From Lutibacter oceani (GTDB lineage: Bacteria; Bacteroidota; Bacteroidia; Flavobacteriales; Flavobacteriaceae): a stretch of DNA of 64,000 nucleotides. The notes beneath the pieces were generated by a model, which was given only the letters and a program-made list of their open reading frames with translations, made no database searches and was not told where the DNA came from. Numbering within the stretch: the first letter of the stretch is position 1; each line of letters starts with the position of its first letter. This document shows positions 9,042 through 17,816 of the stretch, in pieces. A program made the position numbers and the translations under genes. The stretch covers positions 372,001 through 436,000 of the forward strand of contig NZ_QTTQ01000011.1 of the NCBI RefSeq assembly GCF_003384935.1. The letters are read 5' to 3'.

Positions 9042-9605
9042 TTACATTTTTTTCACATAATCCGTTATAATAACAATCTGCGTAGGACCAACTTTACCTT
9101 CAATGTATTTTTCGTTGTCACGATCTAACGAAATTCTTCTAACAGCAGTTCCTTGTTTAGCAACCATGCTTGATCCTTTCACTTTTAAATCTTTAATTAA
9201 AACCACAGAATCTCCAGCTTGTAAAATAACCCCATTCACATCTCTGTGTATAATTTCATTACTTTTATCTTCACCAATTCCAGTTGCTTTTGCCCATTCC
9301 AAAGTTTCTTCATCTAAGTACAACATATCTAACAAATCTTGCGGCCAACCTTCAGCTCGTAAACGTGTTAACATACGCCAAGCCATTACCTGAACTGCAG
9401 GAACTTGACTCCACATACTATCATTTAAACATCTCCAATGGTTTGCATCAACATTATCCTCATTTTCAATTTGATCAATACAAACTTCACAGGCTGCAAT
9501 ACTTTCTTTTAAAGGCGCTACTTCAAAACCACTCAATTTCTCTGTAGAACCACATAATTCACATTTAGATTCGCTACGTTTCTCTAATTCCCTTGATAAA
9601 CTCAT
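9042..9605 (-). CDS. PhnA-domain zinc-ribbon protein
   Basis: 187 residues from the ATG at 9605. An N-terminal zinc ribbon is built from CELC (15-18) and ACEVC (about 39-43); the C-terminal PhnA domain runs over the last 70 residues (DVNGVILQAGDSVVLIKDLKVKG). Despite the name, PhnA-family proteins are not shown to use phosphonates, and their role is unclear. The frame extends upstream to a TTG at 9629, but that TTG is the end of the -7 box TATTTTTG of a good promoter, so it would not lie inside the message. Confidence 0.85.
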   Translation of the reverse strand: MSLSRELEKRSESKCELCGSTEKLSGFEVAPLKESIAACEVCIDQIENEDNVDANHWRCLNDSMWSQVPAVQVMAWRMLTRLRAEGWPQDLLDMLYLDEETLEWAKATGIGEDKSNEIIHRDVNGVILQAGDSVVLIKDLKVKGSSMVAKQGTAVRRISLDRDNEKYIEGKVGPTQIVIITDYVKKM

Positions 9606-9626
9606 TTTATATTTTTTATTAAAGTG

Positions 9627-9657
9627 CAAAAATACACTTATTAAATTGTTAACACAA
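9627..9657 (-). promoter_or_regulatory. Promoter of the PhnA-like gene
   Basis: On the minus strand TTG (9655-9657), 20 bases, TATTTTTG (9627-9634), placed 21 bases before the ATG. It decides the start codon of the gene. Confidence 0.75.
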
Positions 9658-9683
9658 CCTCTTTATTCTAATCAATTCCTTTT

Positions 9684-9759
9684 GGGCGTTCCCTACGGTC
9701 GGGCTGTACGTAACAAGTCCTCGCTTAAGCTGTGGGCTTTTCACTGCCATCCCTAACGC
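9684..9759. repeat. Dispersed GGGCGTT...AACGC repeat, copy 1
   Basis: A GC-richer 76-base island in an AT-rich intergenic region. It begins GGGCGTTCCCTACGGTCGGG and ends CCATCCCTAACGC, with GCGTT/AACGC as terminal inverted repeats. A related element lies at 26694-26771 in the opposite orientation. Elements with this signature recur in many flavobacterial genomes (from general knowledge, not searched here). Confidence 0.7.
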
Positions 9760-9869
9760 AATAAATAACTTCAAAACATGTTAATACTATAAGATCTCTT
9801 TTATTTAATACTTCTACAAGATAATAACTTTATAAATTTAACGTTATTTGCATAACAAACTACTATGTT

Positions 9870-10973
9870 ATGCTTAAACAATTTTTTTGGATGTGCTCAG
9901 GTGCAGATACCGATATTTTACAAAACTGCTCAAAAGCTGAACAAACAAAATTCGCTGGAATTGGTGGAACAGTTTTTTTTACTGCTTTAATGGCTTTTAT
10001 TGCTGCAAGTTATGCCCTATTTACCGTATTTGACAATTACTATACAGCTATATTTTTTGGATTGGTTTGGGGCTTACTTATATTTAATTTAGATCGCTTT
10101 ATAGTTTCTACCATAAAAAAACAAGACAATAAATGGAAAGAGATTTTACAAGCAACACCAAGAATTCTATTAGCAATTATTATTGCAATTGTAATTTCCA
10201 AACCTTTGGAAATGAAGATTTTTGAAAAAGAAATCAACCAAGTTTTATTAACTCAAAAAAACGACTTAACATTAGCTAATAAAGAACAAATAGCCAATCA
10301 ATTTACTCCAGAAATTACAACTATTCAAACAGAAATTGAACAGTTAAAACAGGAAATAGCCACAAAAGAACTTGAAACTAATACTTTATATAACACTTAT
10401 ATTTCAGAAGCAGAAGGAACTGCGGGAACAAAATTATTGGGCAAAGGACCTGTTTATAAAGAAAAAAGAGAAAAACACGATGCTGCTTTGGCAGAATTGC
10501 AACAACTGAAAACTGAAAACAAAGCAAAAATAAATGAAAAGGAAAATCAAATTTCAGCTTTAATAAATCAACAAAATGAGCAAATAACAACTACACAACC
10601 AATTATTGATGGTTTTGATGGGTTAATGGCAAGAATAAATGCACTTGACAAACTGCCTTGGTTACCTACATTTTTTATTTTCTTATTGTTTTTAGCCATA
10701 GAAACTTCACCCATTTTCTCAAAATTGATTGCCCCAAAAGGAGAATATGATTTTAAACTACAAGACATTGAGAACGCAGCTAAAACTTGGGTTACACAAA
10801 AAGAAAATCAACGTAATAATGTTTTAAATACTGATACTATTCTAAATGAATCCATTTATAATGAACTAGCTGATGAAGAGGAATTGTATAATTATAAAAA
10901 ACAAAAAGCGCGTGAAATTTTACAATTTCAGGCTGATGCTTTTTATAAAAGTCAGAAAAAAATTGTAGGGTAA
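9870..10973 (+). CDS. DUF4407 membrane protein
   Basis: 367 residues. N-terminal FFWMCSGADTDIL (5-17) is the hallmark of DUF4407. Three hydrophobic segments follow at about 30-50, 53-72 and 92-110, then a long charged coiled coil (about 115-245), a fourth helix (LPWLPTFFIFLLFLAIETSPIFSKL) and a cytoplasmic tail rich in charged residues. Function is unknown; the family is found in Bacteroidota and some actinobacteria. It stands alone. A decayed duplicate of its 3' end lies at about 12661-12736. Confidence 0.85.
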   Translation: MLKQFFWMCSGADTDILQNCSKAEQTKFAGIGGTVFFTALMAFIAASYALFTVFDNYYTAIFFGLVWGLLIFNLDRFIVSTIKKQDNKWKEILQATPRILLAIIIAIVISKPLEMKIFEKEINQVLLTQKNDLTLANKEQIANQFTPEITTIQTEIEQLKQEIATKELETNTLYNTYISEAEGTAGTKLLGKGPVYKEKREKHDAALAELQQLKTENKAKINEKENQISALINQQNEQITTTQPIIDGFDGLMARINALDKLPWLPTFFIFLLFLAIETSPIFSKLIAPKGEYDFKLQDIENAAKTWVTQKENQRNNVLNTDTILNESIYNELADEEELYNYKKQKAREILQFQADAFYKSQKKIVG

Positions 10974-11190
10974 TTTACTACTCTACCGTTAATTATAATA
11001 CTTTGAACGTTTTAGATATTTAAACTTAATGTAACAAACGATTTATACTCGTATGTCACACAAACGAAAATACACTTTTAAAATACCTCTTTCTCCAATT
11101 AATACTTGCATTAAATTAACCTTATCCTTTTTTTATCCGAATAGAGATACCTTGGTAAGCTAATGGGATACCTAATGGCCAAGCAAAAAA
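10974..11190. other. Intergenic region after the DUF4407 gene
   Basis: No open frame and no clear hairpin directly after the stop codon. I see nothing further in it before the terminator of the convergent lipoprotein gene. Confidence 0.4.
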
Positions 11191-11229
11191 TATAAAACCC
11201 CACTTCAATAGAAACTGAAGTGAGGTTTA
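11191..11229 (-). terminator. Terminator of the thrombospondin-repeat lipoprotein gene
   Basis: AAACC-c-CACTTCA pairs with TGAAGTG-a-GGTTT (one mismatch). The minus-strand read-out continues TTTTATATTTTTT. Confidence 0.75.
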
Positions 11230-11262
11230 TTTATTAATTATAACAATATAATTAATAAATTA

Positions 11263-12465
11263 CTATTCAGTATAAAATGCTTTTATTTGTCTTAATTCAA
11301 TATAATCTTCATCACCTAATGATCCATCATTTTTTACATAAAGCATGATATAACGAGTAAATACTCCTGAAAATTGAATTTTTAAGGGGTCAGATACAGT
11401 ATTAGCTTGTCCTATCCCATCAACTTCAGTTCCTTCACCTACTTCAGTGTAAGGAAAAAGTTGACTCCAGTTAGAATCTTCACTAGATGGTGGTGCTGTG
11501 GCATTTGGATATGCATAAGCTTCTATGTGAGTTGCCTTACCATCTGAAAACATCTGAAAAACACTCATCGAGTTTATAAATTGTTCGCTACCCAAATCAA
11601 TTACAAGAATTCCATAGGCATTAAAATCAAAATCATCAATTCCCCACGTTGCTCCTGAATCTTCATCTTGACGGTAACTAAAATCAGGATCGTTTATATA
11701 TGGTGCTTGATCACACAATGAACCTCTAGGATACCAATTATCATTACAGTCAGGATCAGATGATAACTCTTCATAAATATAAGCATTATCACCCTCTACA
11801 GCAATTTCAATAACATCAGCAGAACCTCCAGAAAGATATCCGTTCATGAAATTAACACCTTGAATACCTATTTGAGAACCAGAACAACCGTCACCGTTAA
11901 CTAATTCACCTAATGGAGTCTCAGAACATAAGTCTAGGTCATTAAGAACACCATCATTATCAATATCATCATCACAAACGTCTCCAATACCATCTAAATC
12001 AAAATCTAATTGAGCTGGATTCGAAGTTTCGGGGCAATTATCTACATCATCAGGAACACCATCATCATCGGTATCTCTTTGAGAAACAGAACATCCATTT
12101 GCATCTACTGATTCGTTAGATGGAGTATCAGGGCATATGTCAATATCATCTGTTATACCATCTTCATCGGAATCTTTTTTCTCAAATACAGCTGTAATAT
12201 TTTTATCTGTTGTATCTAAGTTAACAAAAAGTGGATTTACTATTTCTAAAGTAACTGAATTTTTTTCCAAAGACCAACCTTTAAATACATAGTTCTCTGT
12301 GGGTATTGCAATTAATTGAACCATATCAACCTGTCTAATTGTAGCTACAGTTCCCGAGTTTTCGGGAAAAACAGTTGTAGTAACCGTTCCTACAATCTCT
12401 ATTTCTTCAGGTGCACAGGAATACACAAACAACAATAAAAAGAGTGCTTTAAAATAAGTTTTCAT
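11263..12465 (-). CDS. Thrombospondin type 3 repeat lipoprotein with a C-terminal beta-sandwich domain
   Basis: 400 residues. A lipoprotein signal ends FVYSC (Cys17). Residues about 25-95 resemble a divergent InlB B-repeat (AIPTENYVFKGWS ... ITAVFE). Five or so calcium-binding TSP3 units follow (DSDEDGITDD, DTDDDGVPDD, DFDLDGIGD, DIDNDGVLND; about 97-190). The last 200 residues (NGYLSGGSADVIEIAV ... YIELRQIKAFYTE) look like a discoidin/galactose-binding-type jelly roll, in which surface changes would set ligand binding; this last assignment is tentative. It is expected on the outer membrane, binding calcium and possibly glycans or matrix. A terminator follows. Confidence 0.75.
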   Translation of the reverse strand: MKTYFKALFLLLFVYSCAPEEIEIVGTVTTTVFPENSGTVATIRQVDMVQLIAIPTENYVFKGWSLEKNSVTLEIVNPLFVNLDTTDKNITAVFEKKDSDEDGITDDIDICPDTPSNESVDANGCSVSQRDTDDDGVPDDVDNCPETSNPAQLDFDLDGIGDVCDDDIDNDGVLNDLDLCSETPLGELVNGDGCSGSQIGIQGVNFMNGYLSGGSADVIEIAVEGDNAYIYEELSSDPDCNDNWYPRGSLCDQAPYINDPDFSYRQDEDSGATWGIDDFDFNAYGILVIDLGSEQFINSMSVFQMFSDGKATHIEAYAYPNATAPPSSEDSNWSQLFPYTEVGEGTEVDGIGQANTVSDPLKIQFSGVFTRYIMLYVKNDGSLGDEDYIELRQIKAFYTE

Positions 12466-12660
12466 AAATAGTTTGGATTTTGATTTTACAATTTTTTATA
12501 ATAAATCTTAAAATTATTTTTTTACAAATATATTTAAGTGGTAAATATACAAATATAATATTAATGACATAAAAAAAAGAAATTCAACATTTTATGTATT
12601 CAATATGAGTTAAACACATAATACTAATTTAAAATATTTTGCAAGTTACAAACGTGCTAA

Positions 12661-12736
12661 ACAATAAAAACAGGTTGCATCTTACAATTTTAAAGCAGAC
12701 GCATTTCATAAAAGTCAAAAAAGTATTGTGGACTAA
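12661..12736 (+). pseudogene. Decayed 3' remnant of a DUF4407 gene
   Basis: Bases 12695-12736 translate as ADAFHKSQKSIVD followed by a stop. This lines up with the last residues ADAFYKSQKKIVG and stop of the intact gene ending at 10973. The match continues upstream across a one-base shift (TTACAATTT in both) and AAACAA, but with stop codons and a frameshift. About 75 bases are recognisable, and the rest of the copy is gone. The intact gene is 1.7 kb away on the same strand, so this is either an old tandem duplication or the scar of a rearrangement that placed the TSP3 lipoprotein gene here. Confidence 0.7.
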
Positions 12737-12738
12737 AC

Positions 12739-12957
12739 TTATTTCAATTCAAGAACAAGCTCTTTTATTTTAACAGCTTTTTCAAAATGGTCTAATTTAT
12801 TTGTTTTTATCCACCATTCGGCAACTTCCATCAACAACTCCGGGTTTTCATTTTTGTTTTCAAAAAAAGCATAAAATGACAACCCTACATTTTCTCCTTT
12901 TTTTGTAATTTTATCATTACAAACGGTAATTATTTTTTCAATTAAAATCGGATTCAT
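12739..12957 (-). CDS. Small hypothetical protein (72 aa)
   Basis: Not recognised. 72 residues, predicted helical and charged, with no signal peptide, cysteines or known motif (MNPILIEKIITVCNDKITKKG at the start, gap-free to KELVLELK). It lies 16 bases downstream of the S37 peptidase gene on the same strand, so it is probably its operon partner. It ends two bases from the DUF4407 remnant. Confidence 0.55.
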   Translation of the reverse strand: MNPILIEKIITVCNDKITKKGENVGLSFYAFFENKNENPELLMEVAEWWIKTNKLDHFEKAVKIKELVLELK

Positions 12958-12973
12958 TTTTTTTTAAGTCATT

Positions 12974-14293
12974 TTAATTTTCCAAGGGATAAATAGTTAC
13001 ACTATACCCCAACCAATTTTGTAATTTATCATAAATCCTTTGTTGATCTTCTTTAGAAAAATGATGAATTCTAGTGCTGTGAGAACCTCCTTTTAAAACC
13101 ATTTTTAAAGCATCCACATGTGGTTTTGGAGTTGGGGCGCAAGCTCCCCAGGTATCATACTCACCATAAATATAAAGTATTTTTTTTCCTTGATTTTCTA
13201 CAAAATCACGAACTCTATTTATATAATCTGCATTATACGTTAAATCAACATTTTTTGGCGCAAAACGTAAATTTGTTGGCTTTTTAACAACTTCAAGTAA
13301 ATCTTTTACAGGCTCAGTATCAAAACCATAATAACCCAGCTCCGTCAAATGTTGATAATAGGAAGGCAACAAATCGAAATAGGTTTTATCATTGTAAAAG
13401 CTAATTCCAACTATTTTATTTATATAGTTGAAAAATTGAGATGCCGTTGCAGTTTCAGCTGGAATTTCATCACAATTTCCACCCCATTGCCAAAATGAAA
13501 AAGGAAATTCCAATACTGCGTATTCTAAAGCTTCTTCAGTAGATAATTCTGTAAAATTCATCCCTTTTTCTTTAGCATAGTTTGAAATTTCAACTAACAC
13601 TGAATCTCTTTTTATTAAAACCTCTCGTTGAAATTTTGAAATTTTTTCTCTACACGTAACACTTCCAACCGTTTTAATATGAACTGCTGTTCTTGGGTCT
13701 TCCCGAGTATTTATTAAGGGAGCAACATAAGGTACAGCTACCTCAACATCCCAAGGATATTTACTTTTATAAATCAATACTGTTTCTCCTCCTTTGCTAA
13801 TTCCTGTTGAAATCCATTTTCCTGAATAAATTCGTTTTAATTTTGTTACTATTTTATGGTAATCTTCAATTGCCTGGTCATTTTTTAAATATTGCCATTG
13901 AATAGAATCTGGGCGGGATTTCCCATAAAAACGATATTCAACTTGTACTTGATTTCCCTTAAAAATTTTACTTAATTCGTACGTTCTTGGAACTGCATTA
14001 TAGCCTTCAGTAATAATAACTGTTGGTTTTGCTTCGTCTACATGAGATAAATACATATAATGCTTAAAAGTACCTGCCTCAGGATTTTTATGATCTAAAG
14101 GTTGATCTAAAATTATTTGAAACGCTTTTGTAAAATGATCCTTTACTTCCATTTCGGTAACTTCAGCATTTGGAAATAATTTTTCAATTTTTTGTTGAAA
14201 CGTTAAAATTTCAACAGGTTCAAGTTTTATTCTACAACCAACAATTGAAAAACTTATAACAATAAATAATAGTAGGGATTTATAAAATTTCAT
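12974..14293 (-). CDS. S37 family prolyl aminopeptidase, lipoprotein
   Basis: 439 residues with lipoprotein signal (SIVGC, Cys20). The alpha/beta-hydrolase core carries GISKGG (164-169, nucleophile Ser166), Asp in YGEYDTWG (about 376) and His in GGSHSTRI (about 405). These and the overall length match MEROPS S37 (Peptidase_S37), whose Streptomyces members release tri- and tetrapeptides behind proline. It is anchored in the cell envelope, facing peptides before uptake. Its placement beside a hydroxyproline catabolic locus suggests it trims proline-rich (collagen-like) peptides; that link is inference. Confidence 0.8.
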   Translation of the reverse strand: MKFYKSLLLFIVISFSIVGCRIKLEPVEILTFQQKIEKLFPNAEVTEMEVKDHFTKAFQIILDQPLDHKNPEAGTFKHYMYLSHVDEAKPTVIITEGYNAVPRTYELSKIFKGNQVQVEYRFYGKSRPDSIQWQYLKNDQAIEDYHKIVTKLKRIYSGKWISTGISKGGETVLIYKSKYPWDVEVAVPYVAPLINTREDPRTAVHIKTVGSVTCREKISKFQREVLIKRDSVLVEISNYAKEKGMNFTELSTEEALEYAVLEFPFSFWQWGGNCDEIPAETATASQFFNYINKIVGISFYNDKTYFDLLPSYYQHLTELGYYGFDTEPVKDLLEVVKKPTNLRFAPKNVDLTYNADYINRVRDFVENQGKKILYIYGEYDTWGACAPTPKPHVDALKMVLKGGSHSTRIHHFSKEDQQRIYDKLQNWLGYSVTIYPLEN

Positions 14294-14428
14294 ATGTTTT
14301 TATTTATATTTCTCTTTCAACGGAAAAGGGCTCTAAAAATAAGGAAGTTTTTTTGCTTTAAAATCAATTTTAAAGAAATTTTATTTCTTTTAATGCAATT
14401 CTAAAAAAACAAGTGATGGGGTAATTTA

Positions 14429-15502
14429 TTAAACCAGCTTCTTTTCTATGTACTCAGAATTCATAATTCGTAAAGCACCCATATATTTCATTTTAAAGCT
14501 TACCAAGTCACCCACTTTATATTTTTTTTTCGTTTTGCTTAAATCAACAACCAACATATCAGAACTAGCGCCAATAAAGGAAATATTTTTATCAACAGGA
14601 ATAATGAATTCAGTTTTAGAAATATCTAAAAGCCCTATATCTAAAATTCCTCTGCTATGATTTCTTCCATAATCTTCCTGATTAATATCAATTGTTTCTC
14701 CCGATGGGTTTTCTTCTAAATTACCATAAGGGACAATAGATTTTTCGGTTATTTCAATAATTTCAGCAAAAAGCAAAAAAACATCATCCTTCATTTTTGG
14801 AACTGTTTTATTTGAAAATAAATCAACCCCGAAAAATAAGGTTTCTCCAATTCTAAAATGATTAACTCCTTTTGGAATTTGTTTTTTTAATAAAAGTGGG
14901 ATCATAACGGAAGATCCACCAGAAACATAATCAATTTTTTTTCCAAATTTAGCTTCAATCAATTGCTCATATAAACTTAATTGAATTAATTTATCTTTGC
15001 TAGGCATTACCCCACTTAAACAATTTAGATTTGCTCCAATACCTGATACTTTAATGTTAGGCAACTCAAATACTTTTTTATAAAACGCCATTAAATGCTC
15101 ACCCAAAATCCCTTCACGTAGATCACCCAATTCTATCATAATAATAATTCGGTGGATTTTTTCTTGTTTTACGGCTTCTTCAGACAGCCATTTTATGGTT
15201 GTATACTCTGTATTAAAACTAACGTCAGCATATTTTACCACCTTAGCTATGCTTCTTTTTGCAGGTGGTTTTATATATACCGTTTCTTTTTTAGGATTTA
15301 TTGATTTTATCTTTTTTAAATTGGATAATCGAGCATCACAAACTTGTTCATCCCCTAAGGATAATACATATTCAAGATATGTTTTATTTCCACAAAGCAT
15401 CTTTAATACAGGTGCCCATTCAATACCATTTTTTTTAAACAATTGTTGAAGATAACTGTAATTTATTGCTAATGATTTTCTGTTTAATGTTATATATGCC
15501 AT
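14429..15502 (-). CDS. Ornithine-racemase-like PLP enzyme (alanine racemase N-domain family)
   Basis: 357-residue fold-type III PLP enzyme. The Schiff-base lysine is Lys34 in APVLKMLCGNK. The segments IIIMIELGDLREG, GANLNCLSG, VSGGSS, RIGETLFFG and the C-terminal SFIGASSDMLVVDLSKTK with MNSEYIEK resemble clostridial ornithine racemase (Orr) closely. It should interconvert L- and D-forms of a basic or related amino acid; the exact substrate is open. It lies two bases downstream of the alr-like gene, as the last gene of a six-gene operon. Confidence 0.8.
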   Translation of the reverse strand: MAYITLNRKSLAINYSYLQQLFKKNGIEWAPVLKMLCGNKTYLEYVLSLGDEQVCDARLSNLKKIKSINPKKETVYIKPPAKRSIAKVVKYADVSFNTEYTTIKWLSEEAVKQEKIHRIIIMIELGDLREGILGEHLMAFYKKVFELPNIKVSGIGANLNCLSGVMPSKDKLIQLSLYEQLIEAKFGKKIDYVSGGSSVMIPLLLKKQIPKGVNHFRIGETLFFGVDLFSNKTVPKMKDDVFLLFAEIIEITEKSIVPYGNLEENPSGETIDINQEDYGRNHSRGILDIGLLDISKTEFIIPVDKNISFIGASSDMLVVDLSKTKKKYKVGDLVSFKMKYMGALRIMNSEYIEKKLV

Positions 15503-15504
15503 AA

Positions 15505-16653
15505 TTATTTTATAATAGTTCTTGGAATGTCTTTATCAATTCTTGAAAGAACTTCGTAGTTAAGCTGATCTGTTTGATTACAAAATGAAGATAGCGGAAT
15601 ATCCAGATCAGTACTTGATCCAATTAAAATAACTTCATCTTTTATAGTAATTGAATCGCTTGACGTTATATCTACCAGAAACATATTCATGTTAATTGTA
15701 CCTATTACGCTATACCTGTTATTGTTAATGATAACTCTTCCTAAATTACTTAAACTCCTGCTATAACCATAACCATAGCCAATCGGAATAGAAGCTACTA
15801 TAGTTTCGTTTTCTGCTAAATATGAACTGCCATATCCAATAAATTCACCTTTAGATACATATTTTATATCCATTATATAAGATTTCCAACTTAATACTGG
15901 TTTTAAAGGATTTGTATTCATGTTATGTTTAGATATATATTTAATAAAAGCTTCTCTGCTTGGCCATAAACCATATTGTAAAATTCCTACTCTAACCATA
16001 TCATAATTTTTGGTAGGAAATGCTAAAACAGCAGCGCTGCATGAGCAGTGAATTTGTTGTGGAATAATTTCTTGAGATTTAAAATACTTAATTGCCTTAT
16101 TAAATACTTTTTGTTGATGTTTTACCCTAACATAGTTATTTAAACTCTCCGCACCGGCAAAATGAGTACATAAACCTTTTACTTTTATAAAATCTTTATT
16201 CGCGTGTACTAACTGAATAATTTGAACCCAATCTTTTTGATTAAATCCAGTTCGGTTCATTCCTGTTTCAATTTCAATATGAATATTTAAAACCTGCTTT
16301 TTTTCTGTTGCTTTTGAAAGCATTTGTTTTAATCTTGCTAAATTGAAAACAAAAAATTCTATAGCATTATCAATAATCCAATCCTCATCATTACTATTAA
16401 TGTCTCCCATAATTAGTACTGTAAAATCCTTTTTTGCTACTTTAAATACTTGTTTTGCTTCAAAAGAACTATATACAGAAAAGTGATTAACATTAAGTTC
16501 CTGCAGTAAAGGCACCATTTCTGTAATGCTATGCCCATAAGCATTTCCTTTTACTACAGATGATATGGTTACAGATTTATCAATTAATGATTTTATTAAA
16601 TCTATATTATTTTTTAATGCTGATTTACTGATTTGAATTACTGAACTATGCAT
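15505..16653 (-). CDS. alr: Alanine racemase
   Basis: 382-residue two-domain alanine racemase. PLP lysine is in SSVVKGNAYGH (Lys35), with MVRVGILQYGLWP in the barrel. The C-terminal beta domain carries the catalytic tyrosine region IGYGSSYLAENE and IPIGYGYGYSR ... INMNMFLVDIT. Its start ATG overlaps the M20 gene stop by 8 bases (ATGCATAG), implying translational coupling. Alr normally makes D-alanine for peptidoglycan, but this copy sits in a catabolic-looking operon beside a second racemase. Whether it is the only alr in the genome, or a broad-specificity paralogue, cannot be told here. Confidence 0.85.
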   Translation of the reverse strand: MHSSVIQISKSALKNNIDLIKSLIDKSVTISSVVKGNAYGHSITEMVPLLQELNVNHFSVYSSFEAKQVFKVAKKDFTVLIMGDINSNDEDWIIDNAIEFFVFNLARLKQMLSKATEKKQVLNIHIEIETGMNRTGFNQKDWVQIIQLVHANKDFIKVKGLCTHFAGAESLNNYVRVKHQQKVFNKAIKYFKSQEIIPQQIHCSCSAAVLAFPTKNYDMVRVGILQYGLWPSREAFIKYISKHNMNTNPLKPVLSWKSYIMDIKYVSKGEFIGYGSSYLAENETIVASIPIGYGYGYSRSLSNLGRVIINNNRYSVIGTINMNMFLVDITSSDSITIKDEVILIGSSTDLDIPLSSFCNQTDQLNYEVLSRIDKDIPRTIIK

Positions 16654-17800
16654 ACATTAATTTGATTATTGTGTAAAACATCTGCACCCCATAAGGTGTT
16701 ATTTCATCAGGAAAATCATAATCTGGGTTGTGCAAGGCTGGTGTTTGTACACCAGAACCTAACCCAAACATTGCACCTTTAAATTGTTGGGTAAATGTTC
16801 CAAAATCTTCACCCCATTTAAATGGCGTTGGCTTTTTTATAATGTTAAAAGAATTAGATTCAGCTGCTTTTAAAATATAATCTACTGCTTTGTCATTATT
16901 ATTATTTGAATCAAATTCGTAAATCCAATCCAACGTATATTTAAGCTGATGTTTTTTACTAATATTTTTTATTAGGGTAGCAATAATTTCTTTTAAGTCA
17001 TTTAATTGATTTGCTGTCCAACATCGTATTGTAAAATGTAATTCCGCGTAATCAGCTGAAATACCATAATCTTTAGATCCTAAAGTAGCATAAACGGTTG
17101 TAATTACTGAAAATGTTTCATTATCTATATTAGTATCAGCTAAAGCTTTAATAGCAACTATTAATTCTTGTAAAGCTAAATCGGGATTGATACCATTCTC
17201 TGGCTCTGCAGCATGAGAGTTTTTTCCTTTTAAGGTAATTTTTAAACTTGTAACTGAAGGTGTAAACGAATTGGTTTTAATAATAATCGCACCTTTATCA
17301 TAGTCAGGTACATTATGTAAAGCAAAAACAAAATCAGGTTTAATTGATTTAAATTTTTCATCCTCCAAAACTGCTTTCGCACCATTTCCGTTTTCTTCTG
17401 CAGGTTGAAATAACAAAATAACTTCCCCTTTTAAAAGTGGATTTAATTTTAAAATTCTTGCCAAACCAATTAGTATAGTAGCATGTCCATCGTGACCACA
17501 CTTATGAGAAATTCCTGGGTATTGAGATGCATGTTCAAAAGTATTTTCCTCTATAATAGGTAGTGCATCTAATTCTGCTCTAAAGAGAATGGTATCTCCT
17601 TTTAAAGAACCCTTAAAAATAGCTGCTACACCATGCCCTCCTAGTTTAGTTATAATAGTTGTTGGATTACATAGTTTTAACTCATCAACAACTGCTTGGG
17701 CTGTTTGCTTCTCGTTATCTGATAATTCAGGGAATTGATGCAATTTCTTTCGGAAATTTGTTAAATAATTTATTTCTTCAATAACTGATGTATTAATCAT
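16646..17800 (-). CDS. M20 family amidohydrolase (N-acyl amino acid / aminoacylase type)
   Basis: 384 residues. Zinc-site motif SHKCGHDGHATI (Cys101, His103) and QPAEENGNGA (Glu136/137) identify the M20D aminoacylase/IAA-amidohydrolase group, and a late HNPDYDFPDE carries the last metal His. This group removes N-acyl groups from amino acids or cleaves small amide conjugates in the cytoplasm. It is followed with overlap by alr and preceded by a symporter, suggesting import of an N-acylated amino acid or peptide, deacylation, then racemisation. The substrate is not readable from sequence. Confidence 0.82.
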   Translation of the reverse strand: MINTSVIEEINYLTNFRKKLHQFPELSDNEKQTAQAVVDELKLCNPTTIITKLGGHGVAAIFKGSLKGDTILFRAELDALPIIEENTFEHASQYPGISHKCGHDGHATILIGLARILKLNPLLKGEVILLFQPAEENGNGAKAVLEDEKFKSIKPDFVFALHNVPDYDKGAIIIKTNSFTPSVTSLKITLKGKNSHAAEPENGINPDLALQELIVAIKALADTNIDNETFSVITTVYATLGSKDYGISADYAELHFTIRCWTANQLNDLKEIIATLIKNISKKHQLKYTLDWIYEFDSNNNNDKAVDYILKAAESNSFNIIKKPTPFKWGEDFGTFTQQFKGAMFGLGSGVQTPALHNPDYDFPDEITPYGVQMFYTIIKLMYA

Positions 17801-17816
17801 AATAATTTTCTTTAGT

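Noticed and set aside
9606-9629. TTG start for the PhnA-like protein
   Set aside because: The TTG is the end of the -7 box TATTTTTG of a well-spaced promoter; the ATG at 9605 begins the conserved domain.
11940-12180. Periodic Asp-codon repeats in the TSP3 gene as a CRISPR-like or satellite array
   Set aside because: The period follows the TSP3 protein repeat and bases vary freely at third positions.
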